In this document: piece after piece, positions 18,571 to 30,068 of the stretch
Numbering within the stretch: position 1 is the first letter of the stretch
Layout of the letters: each line of letters begins with the position of its first letter
Origin: Bacillus shivajii
Lineage (GTDB): Bacteria > Bacillota > Bacilli > Bacillales > Salisediminibacteriaceae
DNA: 64,000 nucleotides
Direction: 5' to 3'
Assembly (NCBI RefSeq): GCF_020519665.1
Contig: NZ_CP084703.1
Location: forward strand, 2,542,001-2,606,000
The notes under the pieces: generated by a model
Told to the model about the DNA's origin: nothing
Seen by the model: the letters and a program-made list of their open reading frames with translations, nothing else
Database searches by the model: none
Translations under genes and position numbers: made by a program

Positions 18571-20705
18571 CGTTTAATTTCCTCCATGATATAAGCTTCG
18601 AAGATATCTCCTTCTTTAATATCATTAAAGTTCTCTACAGTTATACCACATTCATAGTTTCGTGCAACTTCTTTTACATCGTCTTTGAAACGCTTAAGGG
18701 CATCTATTTTACCTTCGTGGATGACAACTCCATCTCTAATTAGACGAACTGTAGAATCACGAGTTATTTTTCCTTCCGTTACATAAGAACCAGCGATCGT
18801 ACCGATTTTCGAAACTTTGAATGTTTGACGAACTTCCGCTTGACCAATCACCTTTTCTTGGTATTCTGGATCAAGCATACCTGTCATCGCAGCTTCAACT
18901 TCTTCAATCGCATTGTAGATAACACGGTGTAAACGAATATCTACTTTTTCAGCTTCAGCAGTTCGCTTAGCATTCACATCAGGTCTGACATTAAAACCAA
19001 TGACGATCGCGTTAGAAGCACTTGCTAAAATGATGTCTGACTCTGCAATCGCCCCAACACCTGTGTGAATAATGTTGACTTTTACGCCTTCAACATCAAT
19101 TTTTTCTAGAGAACCTTTCATTGCTTCAACTGATCCTTGAACATCGGCTTTTACGATAATGTTAATTTCTTTCACATCACCTTGTTGGATTTGATCGAAG
19201 AGGTCATCTAAGCTTACTTTTGAAGACTCGCGGCGTTCAGCTTCTTTTTGCTTCACCGCACGAGTTTCTCCAATGGAACGGGCTTTCTTTTCATCTTCAA
19301 ATACCATAAATTGATCGCCAGCTTGAGGAACAGAGTTCAATCCTGTGATCTCTACTGGTGTAGATGGACCAGCTTCTTTCACACGACGACCAAGATCGTT
19401 AACCATTGCTCTTACTCGACCGAATGAATTTCCAACAACAATTGGGTCCCCAACATGTAACGTTCCAGTTTGAACAAGTAGTGTTGCAACAGGTCCACGA
19501 CCACGATCAAGTTCAGCTTCTACAACCGTACCTCGTGCTGTTTTACCAGGATTCGCTTTTAACTCTTGAACTTCTGCTACGAGTAGAATCATCTCTAATA
19601 GTTCATCAATACCTGTTCCAGCTAGTGCAGATACGTTTACAAAAATCGTATCTCCACCCCAAGCTTCTGCAACTAATTGGTGTTCTGTTAGTTCCTGCAT
19701 TACACGGTCAGGGTTTGCTCCCTCTTTATCTATCTTATTCACAGCTACAATGATCGGAACGTCTGCTGCCTTAGCATGGTTAATTGCCTCAACTGTTTGT
19801 GGCATAACACCGTCGTCAGCTGCAACAACTAGAATTGTAATATCTGTAACTTGAGCTCCTCGTGCACGCATTGTTGTAAATGCAGCGTGTCCTGGTGTAT
19901 CAAGGAACGTGACTTTCTTATCATTTTCTTCAACTTGATATGCACCAATGTGTTGTGTAATACCACCAGCTTCGCCAGCTGTTACTTTCGTATGACGGAT
20001 ACTATCTAATAACGTTGTTTTACCGTGATCAACGTGCCCCATAATTGTAACAACAGGAGGACGCTCTTCTAATAAAGCAGGATCATCATTTTCTTCAAAG
20101 TTTTCGAATTCTGTCTCATCTACAATTACTTCTTCTTCTACTTCAACACCAAAGTCCTCGGCTAATAGCTCAATTGAATCTTTATCAAGCTCTTGGTTAA
20201 TTGTTGCCATTACACCTAAGAACATCAGCTTTTTAATTACTTCAGAAGGCTCTTTATTAATTTTTTCTGCAAAGTCCCCAACAGTAATTGGTGGTGTATA
20301 TACCACTTTAGACGGCATTTCCTTTGTTTTAGCAGCCTGTTGGTTTTGTCTTCCCTGATTTTGTTGTTGACCTTTATTACGTTTATTGTTGTCACGATTT
20401 TTTTTACGGTTTTTATCGTTATTTTGTGATGACTGGTTCTTCTGACCATCTTTTTTACGTTGGTTATTATTTTGCTTTTGATCTTTTGATTGAGCTTGTG
20501 ACTTTTGATTGTTTTTAGAATTTGACTTCTTCTCGGGCTGATTTGAAGGTTTATTTGTCGTACCTTCAAGCTTTTGAATCGTCTCATCTGTAATCACACT
20601 CATGTGATTAGTCACTTCTACCCCTAGATCCTTTAGTTGGTTAATGATTTCCTTGCTTGATTTATTTTTTTGTTTTGCATATTCATAAATACGAATTTTA
20701 CTCAT
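18567..20705 (-). CDS. infB: Translation initiation factor IF-2
   Basis: A 712-residue GTPase that brings initiator tRNA to the 30S subunit. An N-terminal IF2N domain ([23 protein letters not shown]) is followed by a long Lys/Gln/Asn-rich linker (about 50-130). A second IF2N repeat comes next, then the G domain: G1 [11 protein letters not shown]3 DTPGH, G4 NKID. Domains II-IV complete it. GGGAGG precedes the ATG. Confidence 0.97.
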   Translation of the reverse strand: MSKIRIYEYAKQKNKSSKEIINQLKDLGVEVTNHMSVITDETIQKLEGTTNKPSNQPEKKSNSKNNQKSQAQSKDQKQNNNQRKKDGQKNQSSQNNDKNRKKNRDNNKRNKGQQQNQGRQNQQAAKTKEMPSKVVYTPPITVGDFAEKINKEPSEVIKKLMFLGVMATINQELDKDSIELLAEDFGVEVEEEVIVDETEFENFEENDDPALLEERPPVVTIMGHVDHGKTTLLDSIRHTKVTAGEAGGITQHIGAYQVEENDKKVTFLDTPGHAAFTTMRARGAQVTDITILVVAADDGVMPQTVEAINHAKAADVPIIVAVNKIDKEGANPDRVMQELTEHQLVAEAWGGDTIFVNVSALAGTGIDELLEMILLVAEVQELKANPGKTARGTVVEAELDRGRGPVATLLVQTGTLHVGDPIVVGNSFGRVRAMVNDLGRRVKEAGPSTPVEITGLNSVPQAGDQFMVFEDEKKARSIGETRAVKQKEAERRESSKVSLDDLFDQIQQGDVKEINIIVKADVQGSVEAMKGSLEKIDVEGVKVNIIHTGVGAIAESDIILASASNAIVIGFNVRPDVNAKRTAEAEKVDIRLHRVIYNAIEEVEAAMTGMLDPEYQEKVIGQAEVRQTFKVSKIGTIAGSYVTEGKITRDSTVRLIRDGVVIHEGKIDALKRFKDDVKEVARNYECGITVENFNDIKEGDIFEAYIMEEIKR

Positions 20706-20765
20706 ATACTAACCTCCCACCTTTACACTGCGTCCATCCTCTCTATTGGACGTCACACTATAAAG

Positions 20766-21068
20766 TTATTCAATAATAGACTTTATTTTTTTTGCAAATC
20801 CTTGATCTTCAACCGCAACAACGACTCTTTCCCCTTTTCCGATTGCTTGACCAATCGTTTGACGATCACTAATGACAGCATAAGGAACATTGTAATATTT
20901 ACATTTATCGGTCAACTTTTTCTTCGTATTCTCTGATGCGTCTTTTGAGATTATGACGAAGTATACATTATTTTTTTGGACCGCTTTTGTCACTAGTTCT
21001 TCGCCTGTAATTAATTTTCTTGCTCGAAATATTAACCCTAGGAAATTAATCCATTGTTCACTTTTCAT
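20766..21068 (-). CDS. ylxQ: L7Ae-family RNA-binding protein YlxQ
   Basis: A 100-residue L7Ae/L30e/S12e-fold protein (LGLIFRARKLITGEELV, VYFVIISKDASENTKKKL). Family members bind kink-turn RNA; the target here is unknown. It overlaps ylxR by four bases and precedes infB by 60 bases, in the conserved nusA-ylxR-ylxQ-infB order. Confidence 0.9.
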   Translation of the reverse strand: MKSEQWINFLGLIFRARKLITGEELVTKAVQKNNVYFVIISKDASENTKKKLTDKCKYYNVPYAVISDRQTIGQAIGKGERVVVAVEDQGFAKKIKSIIE

Positions 21069-21343
21069 GACTTTTGTCCTTTATGAACTTCTTTGAGAAG
21101 TTCATCGTAAATTTCATCAGCGACATTAGCTTTTAAATGTCTAGCTAAAATATTTTTCTTTTTTGCCTCTAGAACAACTTGTTCGTCATTGGAGATATAA
21201 GCTCCACGCCCCGATTTTTTCGAAGTTGGGTCAATGAAAACATCACCTTCTGGTGACCTCACTACACGAATCAGTTCTTTTTTAGGCTTCATTTCATTCG
21301 AAACGACACACTTACGAAGGGGTGTTTTCTTCTTACTTACCAT
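21065..21343 (-). CDS. ylxR: YlxR (DUF448), RNase P modulator RnpM
   Basis: A 92-residue basic RNA-binding protein. The signature RKCVVSNEMKPKKELIRVV and the glycine-rich GRGAYIS loop define the YlxR family. The B. subtilis member was recently named RnpM because it binds the RNase P RNA and modulates its activity. AGGGAGGG precedes the ATG and nusA ends 14 bases upstream. Confidence 0.92.
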   Translation of the reverse strand: MVSKKKTPLRKCVVSNEMKPKKELIRVVRSPEGDVFIDPTSKKSGRGAYISNDEQVVLEAKKKNILARHLKANVADEIYDELLKEVHKGQKS

Positions 21344-21357
21344 GTGTCATCCCTCCC

Positions 21358-22518
21358 TTATTCTTCACGATCTTCCTCTTCTTGTGAAAAACCTACTTCT
21401 TCATCATATACTCTATCTTCAGCAGGGTCGTCTGTATATAATTCATCATCTTCTTGTGGGGCATTAGGATCGTAAATACCCAACTCCTCAGCTTCACTTT
21501 GGCTTTTAATGTCTATTTTCCACCCAGTAAGTTTTGCTGCTAAACGCGCATTTTGTCCTCTTTTACCTATCGCAAGGGAAAGTTGATAGTCTGGAACGAT
21601 CACTTGAGTCATCTTTTCCTCTTCATCAACTGTTACTTGTAATACTTTTGATGGGCTTAATGCGTTGGCAACATAAACTTTAGGATCTTCTGACCAGCGA
21701 ACAATATCAATTTTCTCACCTTTTAGCTCATTAACAATCGTTTGCACTCTTTGACCTTTCGGGCCAACACAAGATCCAACTGGATCTACTTCAGGATCTT
21801 CAGCATGGACAGAGATTTTTGATCGGTCCCCTGCTTCTCTTGATACAGATCTTATGTCTACCGTACCATCGTAAATTTCAGGTACTTCTAATTCAAATAA
21901 ACGTTTTAATAGACCTGGGTGCGTACGAGAGATCATAATTTGTGGACCTTTCGTCGTTTTCTCAACTTTAGTGATAAAAGCTTTAATTCGGTCATTGTGC
22001 TTATACGTTTCATTTGGCATCTGTTCACTTAATGGCATTAAAGCTTCTACACGCCCAAGGTCTACATAAATGAAACGGTGATCTTGTCGTTGTACAATAC
22101 CAGTCATAATATCTTCTTCACGGTCGATAAAGTCTGAGTAAATAATCCCTCTTTCAGCTTCACGAACACGTTGAGTGACAACTTGCTTAGCCGTTTGTGC
22201 AGCAATTCTTCCAAAGTTTCTTGGTGTTACTTCAATTTCCACAACATCATCGACATCATATTGCGGATGTATTGCTTTTGCTGCTTCAACAGAAATTTCT
22301 AACCTCGCATCAAATACTTCCTCTACAACAACTTTTCGTGCAAATACTCGGATAAGACCTGTATCACGGTCAATATCTACACGTACATTTTGAGCAGAGT
22401 TAAAATTTCGTTTGTAACCTGTAATTAACGCTTGTTCAATTGCTTCTAAAATAACTTCCTTATCGATACCTTTATCTTTTTCTATGCTTGTTAAAGCATC
22501 CATAAATTCACTGTTCAT
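21358..22518 (-). CDS. nusA: Transcription termination/antitermination factor NusA
   Basis: A 386-residue RNA polymerase-associated factor for pausing and termination. The order is an N-terminal polymerase-binding domain, an S1 domain (around [20 protein letters not shown]) and two KH domains ([37 protein letters not shown]). A short acidic tail ends it, as in other Firmicutes. The ATG giving MNSEFMDAL matches family starts and has AAGGGGG 11 bases upstream; a TTG two codons earlier is possible. Confidence 0.95.
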   Translation of the reverse strand: MNSEFMDALTSIEKDKGIDKEVILEAIEQALITGYKRNFNSAQNVRVDIDRDTGLIRVFARKVVVEEVFDARLEISVEAAKAIHPQYDVDDVVEIEVTPRNFGRIAAQTAKQVVTQRVREAERGIIYSDFIDREEDIMTGIVQRQDHRFIYVDLGRVEALMPLSEQMPNETYKHNDRIKAFITKVEKTTKGPQIMISRTHPGLLKRLFELEVPEIYDGTVDIRSVSREAGDRSKISVHAEDPEVDPVGSCVGPKGQRVQTIVNELKGEKIDIVRWSEDPKVYVANALSPSKVLQVTVDEEEKMTQVIVPDYQLSLAIGKRGQNARLAAKLTGWKIDIKSQSEAEELGIYDPNAPQEDDELYTDDPAEDRVYDEEVGFSQEEEDREE

Positions 22519-22542
22519 GAACAACAGTTCCCCCTTTCAAAA

Positions 22543-23013
22543 TTAAAAAACAACAGCGAGTCTAGCCTTGGCCACTTTGTCATATGGTATGTTGACTTCT
22601 TTTTTTCTCGTTTTAATTGTCATTTCGACCGTTAACGCCTCACCATTGAAGTCTACAAGTTTACCCTCAAATGTTTTTTCACCATCTATTGGTGCATACG
22701 TTGTTACATTAACATTTTTACCAATTGCTTTTTGAAAGTCTTTTTCTTTTTTCAATGGTCGTTCTGCTCCAGGTGATGACACTTCAAGGTAATATGCTTG
22801 CTCGATCGGGTCAGATTGGTCCAAAGCTTCGCTTAAACGTTCACTAACTTTCGTACAGTCATCTAAGTCCACTCCGTTTTCTCCATCAATATAAACTCGG
22901 AGAAACCAGCTTTTTCCTTCCTTTTTAAACTCTACCTCAACTAATTCTAATGAGAGTTCATCTAAAATTGGTGTTACTAATTGTTCGGTCTTTTCTTTCG
23001 CATTACCTGCCAT
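22543..23013 (-). CDS. rimP: Ribosome maturation factor RimP
   Basis: A 156-residue 30S maturation factor. The N-terminal alpha/beta part holds [20 protein letters not shown] and [28 protein letters not shown] links to the SH3-like C-terminus. AAAGGAGGT lies upstream of the ATG. It is the first gene of the rimP-nusA-ylxR-ylxQ-infB-ylxP-rbfA unit, behind the polC terminator. Confidence 0.95.
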   Translation of the reverse strand: MAGNAKEKTEQLVTPILDELSLELVEVEFKKEGKSWFLRVYIDGENGVDLDDCTKVSERLSEALDQSDPIEQAYYLEVSSPGAERPLKKEKDFQKAIGKNVNVTTYAPIDGEKTFEGKLVDFNGEALTVEMTIKTRKKEVNIPYDKVAKARLAVVF

Positions 23014-23138
23014 TCGTCTGAAATACCTCCTTTAACGACATATGTACTTTCATTCATTCCTTTTATAGTATCGGTTAATTATTCTTAAAGTGTTCGTTTA
23101 CCCTTTGGAGTGAATAAAAAACGGTAAATGATGACAAA

Positions 23139-23167
23139 AGAAAGAGTGGGTTCACCCCACTCTTTCT
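23139..23167 (-). terminator. Terminator downstream of polC
   Basis: AGAAAGAGTGGG and CCCACTCTTTCT form a 12-bp stem with a five-base loop followed by TTTG on the minus strand. It is about 300 bases past the polC stop codon, so the polC message would include the repeat-bearing spacer. Confidence 0.8.
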
Positions 23168-23473
23168 GTAAGTACCTATTCTTAGTATTTCCATTTTACT
23201 ATACCATAAACGTCAAACCCTTGCAAATTCGCTTTCCATCTCCATTTTCGTCTGATGCTAGTAGAAAAAAAGCAACATACAATGCTTCTGCAAAACGCTG
23301 TGAGCTGCTCCTGCGGTTACTCGTCGCAGGTAAAGGGTGCTTCGACGTATCCAACTATGAAGCCAATGCTAGTAGAGGAAAAGCAACATGAGCAGCCAAG
23401 CTAAAAACTTATTTTCAGAGTGGTCTCAGCCCCTTTTCATGCACAGGTTGTTATAAGGATGGTAAAGTTTCAT
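23168..23473. repeat. Repeat-bearing spacer after polC
   Basis: No gene is supported. A 24-base direct repeat (ATGCTAGTAGA..AAAGCAACAT, two mismatches) occurs at 23255-23278 and 23366-23389. Between the copies, at 23306-23328, lies an exact inverted copy of the 23-base word seen at 102-124. The rest shows nothing recognisable. Confidence 0.6.
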
Positions 23474-26400
23474 TTAAAATAAAGATAGCTGATTTGAATC
23501 TGGCATTCCTTCAAGGCAGCCATGGTCATCTAAGTTTTGTAATACTGTTTTTGTAATTTTACTACGTTCACGTAAGTCTTCTTTCGAAAGGAATTCTCCA
23601 CCCTCTCTAGACTTTTCTATATTAATTGCTGCGTTCGTACCAACACCTGTTAAAGCATTAAACGGCGGGATCAATGTATTCCCATCCACAATAAATTCAG
23701 TAGCTTTCGAGCGATATAAATCAACTTTTTGAAGAGACAATCCACGTTCACACATTTCTAACGCTAACTCTAGTACTGTAACAACACTTTTCTCTTTCGG
23801 TGGCGCGTCATGTCCTTTTGCGTAAATCTCTTCTATTCGCTTTTTAATACTTGCAGAACCTCGAATCATTGTGTCTAATTCAAAGTCATCAGCACGTACA
23901 GTAAAGTATGCTGCGTAAAACAAGATTGGGTGATGAACTTTAAAGTAAGCAATACGTACAGCCATTAATACGTAAGCAGCCGCGTGAGCTTTTGGGAACA
24001 TATATTTAATCTTTAAGCATGAACTAATATACCAATCTGGTACGCCATGCTTTTTCATTTCTTCAACCCATTCTTCTTGAAGTCCTTTTCCTTTACGAAC
24101 AAACTCCATAATTTTAAATGCTAAGGAATCCTCTAGACCTTTATGCATTAAGTACACCATAATGTCATCTCGACAACCGATCACATCACTTAACACACAT
24201 GTTCCTTCTGCAATTAAATCTGCTGCGTTATTAAGCCATACATCTGATCCGTGGGATAAACCGGAAATTTGTACAAGTTCACTAAACGTGCTCGGATTTG
24301 TATCTTCTAACATTTGACGAACGAAGCGCGTACCAAATTCTGGGATTCCATACGTTCCTGTTTTACACATGATTTGTTCTTCTGTTACTCCCAGCGACTC
24401 TGTTCCACTAAAAAGTTTAAATACCTCAGGATCATCGACTGGTATATCTTGCGGGTCAATTCCACTCAAATCTTGAAGCATGCGAATTACTGTAGGATCA
24501 TCATGCCCAAGAATATCTAACTTTAATAAGTTATCGTGAATCGAATGGAAATCATAGTGCGTTGTTTTCCATTCAGATGTTTTGTCATCTGCAGGGAACT
24601 GAATTGGCGTAAAATCATAAATGTCTAAATGGTCAGGAACAACGATTATCCCCCCAGGGTGTTGGCCAGTTGTACGCTTTACTCCTGTACACCCGGACAC
24701 TAACCGGTCAATCTCTGCCCCTCGAAGCTGCATTTGATGGTCATCTTCATAACCTTTAACAAATCCGTATGCCGTTTTTTCGGCTACCGTACCAATTGTT
24801 CCCGCTCGGTAGACATAATCCTCACCGAACAACTCTTTCGTATAGTTATGTGCAACCGGTTGATATTCACCAGAGAAGTTTAAGTCAATATCCGGTACTT
24901 TATCACCTTTAAACCCTAAGAATGTTTCAAACGGAATGTCGTGTCCGTCTTTCGTATATTTCGCACCACATTTTTCACAATCTTTATCAGGTAAATCAAA
25001 ACCAGATCCAACTGATCCATCATTAAAGAAAACGGAATGTTTACATTCTGGACAAACGTAATGTGGAGGCAGTGGGTTAACTTCTGTAATCTCAGTCATC
25101 GTCGCAACGAAACTTGAACCAACAGATCCTCGTGAACCTACTAAATAACCATCTTCTAGTGATTTCTTTACGAGCTTTTGAGAAATTAAATAAATAACCG
25201 AGAAGCCGTTACTAATAATACTGTTTAATTCTTTTTCTAAACGTTTCTCTACGATTTCAGGCAATGGCTCTCCGTAAATACTCTTAGCCCTCGTGTAACA
25301 CATATCTCGCATTTCATCATCTGCACCTTCAATATGAGGTGTATATAAATCGTCAGGAATTGGCTGAATTTCATCAATTTCATTAGCTACCCATTGTGTG
25401 TTATCAACGACAATTTCCTTTGCCTTTTCTTCTGGTAAAAAGCTAAAGCACCCTAACATTTCATCAGTTGAACGAAAATGTACTTGAGGTAGCGTTTGTT
25501 TATTTAACGGGTTTGCCCCACCTTGTGAAGCAATTAAAATTTGACGGTATACATGATCTTCTGTATTTAAATAATGGACATTACCTGTTGCAACAACTTT
25601 TTTACCAAGCTTTTCTCCTAATTCTATGATTTTACGAATAATATCTTTTAATTCTAGTTCATCACGTACAATTTCTTTCTCAATTAAGTGATTATAGTTA
25701 CTAGGCGGTTGCACTTCAATATAATCATAAAAATTAGCGACCTCTTCTACTTCCTCTGGAGCTTTTTGCATCATCGCATCAAAAACTTCGCCTTTATCAC
25801 AGCCAGAGCCTACCAATAATCCGTTACGATACTGCTTTAATACGGATTTAGGAATTCGCGGAACTCTATGGAAGTAATCAATATGTGACGCTGAAACAAG
25901 CTTGTACAAGTTTTTGAGTCCTTCTTTATTCTTCGCATAAATGATGCAGTGTAATGGTCGCCCTTTTTTATAATCCTCAGTCGTAGTTTGGTTGTTTAGT
26001 TCATTGTGCATGGAAATGCCTAATTCATTCGCATCCTTTACCATTTTCCATAATAAATGCCCCGTTGCTTCAGCATCGTAAATTGCTCTATGGTGAGAAA
26101 CAAGTTCAATATTAAATTTCTTACATAACGTGTTTAAACGATGACTTTTAAACTGCGGATATAAGAAGCGCCCAAGCTCAAGAGTATCAATGACTGGGTT
26201 CGTTGCATTTTCTAACCCGATTTTTTTGAAGCCTGCATTAATGAAAGCCATATCAAAGCTTGCATTATGAGCGACTAACACATCGTCGCCAATCCAATCT
26301 TTAAACTTCCTTAATACTTCTTCAACTTCAGGTGCATTTTCTACCATATCATCTGTAATGCCTGTTAGATCAATAATTGTAGGGCTCAACTTTTCGTGCG

Positions 26401-27769
26401 GATTTGCAAATGATTCAAACCGATCAATCACTTCACCATCTTTAATTTTTACTGCTGCTAATTCAATAATTGTATTATACACCGCTGATAGACCTGTTGT
26501 TTCAACGTCAAAAACAACGTAAGTGTCTGTTAAAAGTTCACGTTCTTGCTCATTATAAGCAATATCTACTCCGTCATTGACCAGATTCGCTTCTAGACCA
26601 TATAAAATTTTCATATCATGTTTCTTACCTGCACCGTACGCTTCAGGATATGATTGTAAGACGCCGTGGTCTGTTAAACCTATTGCTTTATGGCCCCACT
26701 TTTTTGCTTGTTCAACGTATTTAGAAATTGAAGTAACGGCATCCATTTGACTCATTGGTGTATGCAAATGTAACTCAACACGCTTTTCGTCTTCGGGAGC
26801 TTGATCTTTTCTTTCTACCGGACTCACTTGTTGGAAGTCTTTTCCGATCATAACAAGGTCTCGAACAAATGTATCGTATTGAACTTGTCCTCTTACTTTC
26901 ACCCACATTCCTTTTTTTACAGCTTCAAAAACAGGAACGTCCTCTTTATCATTTGAAAACATCTTAACCATGATTGAGTCTGTATAGTCCGTAACTTTAA
27001 AAGTTAACAATGTACGACCACTTCGGAGCTCTTTTGTTTCCGCATCAAAAATATAGCCTTGTACAGCAATACGGCGTTCTTCATCTACAATATCCTCAAT
27101 CGGTTGTATATCTCCTTTAATAGCAAGGCCGTGGGAAAGACTAGACTGCCCTTGTATACCCGCTTTTTTCTCTTGATTCTTCTTCTCAATCATCGCTTCA
27201 ATGACTTTCGAATGATCCTCTTCCTTCTTTTGTTCGTTAAACTTCTCAATGGCTTCTTTTGACTCTTTGATCGTCGTTTCGATCATTACTTTACCAAAGC
27301 CAAGCTCATAAAAGACTTGTTGTAATGGGTCTTGTACGCGACGATGGATCATTTCTCCTTCAGTTTCATTCATGACAGCAAGAATTAATTTATTCCCATT
27401 TATAGATGGCGTTTGTTCTTGCAATCGTTTAATTAAGCCGTTTGTCGACGATCTTAATCGTTCAACAATATATGGCCAGTATTCACTTACTAGTTTAGAA
27501 AAATCTATTTCATCATATGAAAGATATAAATGCACTTTTGCAATATGCTGAAGTCCATGAATAATTTGCTGCTGAAAAACTTGAAACACCGTATAAGGTA
27601 ACGGTCTTGGTAGATGAATCGTAAAGTCCCAACGTTTTTCACTTTTATATACTTCTAGTTTTTTTATCCAACCGTCTTTCAAATGACTTTGGATGAGATC
27701 ATCTGGCATGACGACCTGCTCTAGCAAAAGTTGAAATCTTTCTTTTCGAATTTGCCGTTCATCATTCAT
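23474..27769 (-). CDS. polC: DNA polymerase III PolC (Gram-positive type)
   Basis: A 1431-residue replicative polymerase. In order: an N-terminal domain, an OB fold (around [15 protein letters not shown]), a PHP domain ([16 protein letters not shown]), and the DEDDh proofreading exonuclease inserted within it ([14 protein letters not shown]). Next come a zinc-binding segment (CPEC...CEKC), the palm with the catalytic aspartates in [12 protein letters not shown], and fingers with HPGGIIVVP. Length matches the family (B. subtilis 1437). AGGAGG precedes the ATG. It lies downstream of proS across a hairpin. Confidence 0.97.
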   Translation of the reverse strand: MNDERQIRKERFQLLLEQVVMPDDLIQSHLKDGWIKKLEVYKSEKRWDFTIHLPRPLPYTVFQVFQQQIIHGLQHIAKVHLYLSYDEIDFSKLVSEYWPYIVERLRSSTNGLIKRLQEQTPSINGNKLILAVMNETEGEMIHRRVQDPLQQVFYELGFGKVMIETTIKESKEAIEKFNEQKKEEDHSKVIEAMIEKKNQEKKAGIQGQSSLSHGLAIKGDIQPIEDIVDEERRIAVQGYIFDAETKELRSGRTLLTFKVTDYTDSIMVKMFSNDKEDVPVFEAVKKGMWVKVRGQVQYDTFVRDLVMIGKDFQQVSPVERKDQAPEDEKRVELHLHTPMSQMDAVTSISKYVEQAKKWGHKAIGLTDHGVLQSYPEAYGAGKKHDMKILYGLEANLVNDGVDIAYNEQERELLTDTYVVFDVETTGLSAVYNTIIELAAVKIKDGEVIDRFESFANPHEKLSPTIIDLTGITDDMVENAPEVEEVLRKFKDWIGDDVLVAHNASFDMAFINAGFKKIGLENATNPVIDTLELGRFLYPQFKSHRLNTLCKKFNIELVSHHRAIYDAEATGHLLWKMVKDANELGISMHNELNNQTTTEDYKKGRPLHCIIYAKNKEGLKNLYKLVSASHIDYFHRVPRIPKSVLKQYRNGLLVGSGCDKGEVFDAMMQKAPEEVEEVANFYDYIEVQPPSNYNHLIEKEIVRDELELKDIIRKIIELGEKLGKKVVATGNVHYLNTEDHVYRQILIASQGGANPLNKQTLPQVHFRSTDEMLGCFSFLPEEKAKEIVVDNTQWVANEIDEIQPIPDDLYTPHIEGADDEMRDMCYTRAKSIYGEPLPEIVEKRLEKELNSIISNGFSVIYLISQKLVKKSLEDGYLVGSRGSVGSSFVATMTEITEVNPLPPHYVCPECKHSVFFNDGSVGSGFDLPDKDCEKCGAKYTKDGHDIPFETFLGFKGDKVPDIDLNFSGEYQPVAHNYTKELFGEDYVYRAGTIGTVAEKTAYGFVKGYEDDHQMQLRGAEIDRLVSGCTGVKRTTGQHPGGIIVVPDHLDIYDFTPIQFPADDKTSEWKTTHYDFHSIHDNLLKLDILGHDDPTVIRMLQDLSGIDPQDIPVDDPEVFKLFSGTESLGVTEEQIMCKTGTYGIPEFGTRFVRQMLEDTNPSTFSELVQISGLSHGSDVWLNNAADLIAEGTCVLSDVIGCRDDIMVYLMHKGLEDSLAFKIMEFVRKGKGLQEEWVEEMKKHGVPDWYISSCLKIKYMFPKAHAAAYVLMAVRIAYFKVHHPILFYAAYFTVRADDFELDTMIRGSASIKKRIEEIYAKGHDAPPKEKSVVTVLELALEMCERGLSLQKVDLYRSKATEFIVDGNTLIPPFNALTGVGTNAAINIEKSREGGEFLSKEDLRERSKITKTVLQNLDDHGCLEGMPDSNQLSLF

Positions 27770-27883
27770 GTCAGGTCCTCCTATAATTTTACGAACTCTA
27801 TTCTATCTTATTAGCATAAGGCTTATTTTTCAGATTGAAAAGAGTTAAATATAGCCTTTTTAAATCGATCGTGAACGTGAGAA

Positions 27884-27908
27884 GGTACCCCCGCTATGTG
27901 AGGGTACC
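27884..27908 (-). terminator. Hairpin after proS
   Basis: GGTACCC and GGGTACC form a 7-bp GC-rich stem with an 11-base loop, between proS and polC. The following TTCTC is a weak T tract, so it may only attenuate. Confidence 0.5.
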
Positions 27909-27940
27909 AAATATAATTCTTGTATCTATGTCACTTCATA

Positions 27941-29644
27941 TCAATTACTAACATACTGTTTTACAGTTTGGATCAATTCGTCTTTATGGACTTCAATGAC
28001 TTCACCAGTTTTTCGAAGTTTTAATTCTACAATTCCCTCAGCTGCTTTCTTACCGACCGTAATTCGAACTGGGAAACCAAATAAATCTGAATCTTTAAAT
28101 TTCACACCAGGACGTTCAGCACGATCATCATAAAGTACTTCTAAACGTTCGTTTTGTAAATCAGTGTATAACTCATCCGCTAATGAACGCTGGTCCTCTT
28201 GCTTTATATTAACTGGGATTAAATGTACATCAAACGGAGCAACTGAAGCAGGCCAAACAATTCCGTTTTCATCATGGTGTTGTTCGATAACTGCTGCAAG
28301 TGTACGCGATACACCAATCCCGTAACAACCCATAATCATCGGTTTTGTCTTCCCTTGATCATCAAGGAACGATGCATTCATCGCTTCACTATATCTTGTA
28401 CCCAGTTTAAAGACATGGCCAACTTCAATCCCCTCTTTAAACCTGATTGTACCTTTACCATCTGGTGATGGGTCTCCTTCTTGAATATTACGTAAGTCAT
28501 AATACTCGTCTACTTTGAAATCTCGTTCAGGATTTACATTCATATAATGTGTATGATCTTTGTTTGCACCACAAACAGCGTTAGCGATATATTTTACTGC
28601 ATGATCTGCAATGACTTTCACATCGTCAGATACAGAGAGAGGACCTACATAACCAGGAACGGTTTTCATCCATTGTTTTGTATCCTCTTCAGTAGCCATT
28701 TCAACAATTTGAGCGTCGAGCGCGTGTTTGATTTTCACATCATTTACTTCATGATCACCACGTACAAGAACAAGGACCGGATCGTTATCAACGATAAATA
28801 ATAATGATTTGATACATTTTGAAGCATCTACATTTAGGAAGGAAGAAACTTCTTCAATTGACTTTTGGTTATGGGTCTCTTTTTCTTCTAATTCTTTCAT
28901 TGGTTCATCCGACTTCTTATAGTTAACAGCTACAGAGGCGATTTCAATATTTGCTGCAAAATCAGACTCGTCTGAGTATGCGATCGTGTCTTCTCCAATA
29001 TCAGATAGTACCATAAATTCGTGTGTATCTTTTCCACCCATTGCTCCTGAGTCAGCAACAACTGCTCTAAAATCCAATTCACAACGAGTAAAAATACGTG
29101 AATATGCATCAAACATTTTTTGATAGCTTTCATCAAGTCCATCGAAGCTTGTATCAAAAGAATAAGCATCTTTCATAAGGAATTCACGTGATCTTAAAAC
29201 ACCAAAACGAGGGCGCCTTTCATCACGAAACTTATTTTGAATTTGATATAAAGTCATCGGTAGTTTCTTATACGATCGTACATCATCACGAACGAGTGTT
29301 GTTATCACTTCTTCATGTGTTGGTCCTAAAGCAAATTCACGACCATGTCTGTCATGTAAACGCATAAGTTCTGGACCATATGCTTCCCATCTTCCAGATT
29401 CTTGCCAAAGTTCTGCTGACTGAATCGCTGGCATTAAAAGTTCTTGTGCACCTGAGCGGTTCATTTCCTCTCGAATGATCCCTTCTACCTTTTGTAATGC
29501 TTTTAATCCGAGTGGTAAAAATGAATATACACCAGATGTGCTTTGTCTAATTAGTCCTGTTCGCAACATTAATTGATGACTTTTTACTTCAGCATCGCTT
29601 GGTATGTCTCTTAATGTTGGTGATAAATAAGTACTTTGTTTCAT
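27941..29644 (-). CDS. proS: Prolyl-tRNA synthetase
   Basis: A 567-residue class II aminoacyl-tRNA synthetase of the bacterial type with an editing domain. Motif 2 is in [21 protein letters not shown] and motif 3 near [18 protein letters not shown]. The inserted editing (INS) domain lies at about 225-400, with the anticodon-binding domain at the end. GAGGTGAC lies six bases before the ATG chosen; the preceding TTG codon is not needed. No T-box is seen upstream. Confidence 0.96.
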   Translation of the reverse strand: MKQSTYLSPTLRDIPSDAEVKSHQLMLRTGLIRQSTSGVYSFLPLGLKALQKVEGIIREEMNRSGAQELLMPAIQSAELWQESGRWEAYGPELMRLHDRHGREFALGPTHEEVITTLVRDDVRSYKKLPMTLYQIQNKFRDERRPRFGVLRSREFLMKDAYSFDTSFDGLDESYQKMFDAYSRIFTRCELDFRAVVADSGAMGGKDTHEFMVLSDIGEDTIAYSDESDFAANIEIASVAVNYKKSDEPMKELEEKETHNQKSIEEVSSFLNVDASKCIKSLLFIVDNDPVLVLVRGDHEVNDVKIKHALDAQIVEMATEEDTKQWMKTVPGYVGPLSVSDDVKVIADHAVKYIANAVCGANKDHTHYMNVNPERDFKVDEYYDLRNIQEGDPSPDGKGTIRFKEGIEVGHVFKLGTRYSEAMNASFLDDQGKTKPMIMGCYGIGVSRTLAAVIEQHHDENGIVWPASVAPFDVHLIPVNIKQEDQRSLADELYTDLQNERLEVLYDDRAERPGVKFKDSDLFGFPVRITVGKKAAEGIVELKLRKTGEVIEVHKDELIQTVKQYVSN

Positions 29645-29721
29645 CAATTAGTCACCTCGATCCTTTTATTTTAAAGTGAGTGTTCAAAAAGGAGGATAAA
29701 AAGGAACCCGTCTGTTAAGTT

Positions 29722-29880
29722 CGCCACGTCCTGTGGCATGCCCGGCATTAGCACGTCCTATGCGTCAACCGTGCAAAGCGCCACGTCCTGTGGCATGCCC
29801 GGCATTAGCACGTCCTATGCGTCAACCGTGCAAAGCGCCACGTCCTATGGCATGCCCGGCATTAGCACGTCCTATGCGTC
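29722..29880. repeat. 57-bp tandem repeat, 2.8 copies
   Basis: Units at 29722-29778 and 29779-29835 are identical; a partial third unit (29836-29880, 45 bases) differs at one base. Each complete unit contains the palindrome CCAC-GTCCT-GTGG and the word GGCATGCCCGGCATTAGC. Because 57 is divisible by three the unit stays open in one plus-strand frame, but nothing suggests it is translated. It lies between rseP and proS. Confidence 0.9.
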
Positions 29881-30068
29881 GAAAGTTCGAGGCGGCGTAG
29901 CTTTGAGGATCGGAGCGTATGCTTTTAAATACGTGAGAACCAAAAAAGCAAGCCAACAAGCATCCACAGGACGTGGTGACTTCGACGTTCGACACCAGGA
30001 CGTGTCGGTACTTAGTCGAAGTTCTCCTTCTCGATGTGTCATTTTTACCGGACTTTTTGAACATCCTC
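29881..30068. repeat. Palindrome-rich spacer between rseP and proS
   Basis: Continues the repeat block. The palindrome CCAC-AGGAC-GTGG lies at 29964-29976 (same loop as the tandem repeat, opposite strand). GACAC-CAGGAC-GTGTC lies at 29991-30006, nested between ACTTCGAC (29979-29986) and GTCGAAGT (30015-30022). No gene is supported. Confidence 0.6.

Noticed and set aside
20237-20587. 116-residue Lys-rich minus-strand frame inside infB
   Set aside because: It is the shifted frame of the AT-rich Lys/Asn linker of IF-2.
23128-23391. 87-residue plus-strand frame after polC
   Set aside because: It spans the polC terminator, the direct repeats and the dispersed word; no coding signal.
29722-30022. 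CRISPR array
   Set aside because: The units are head-to-tail copies without unique spacers of regular length, and no cas gene is present.
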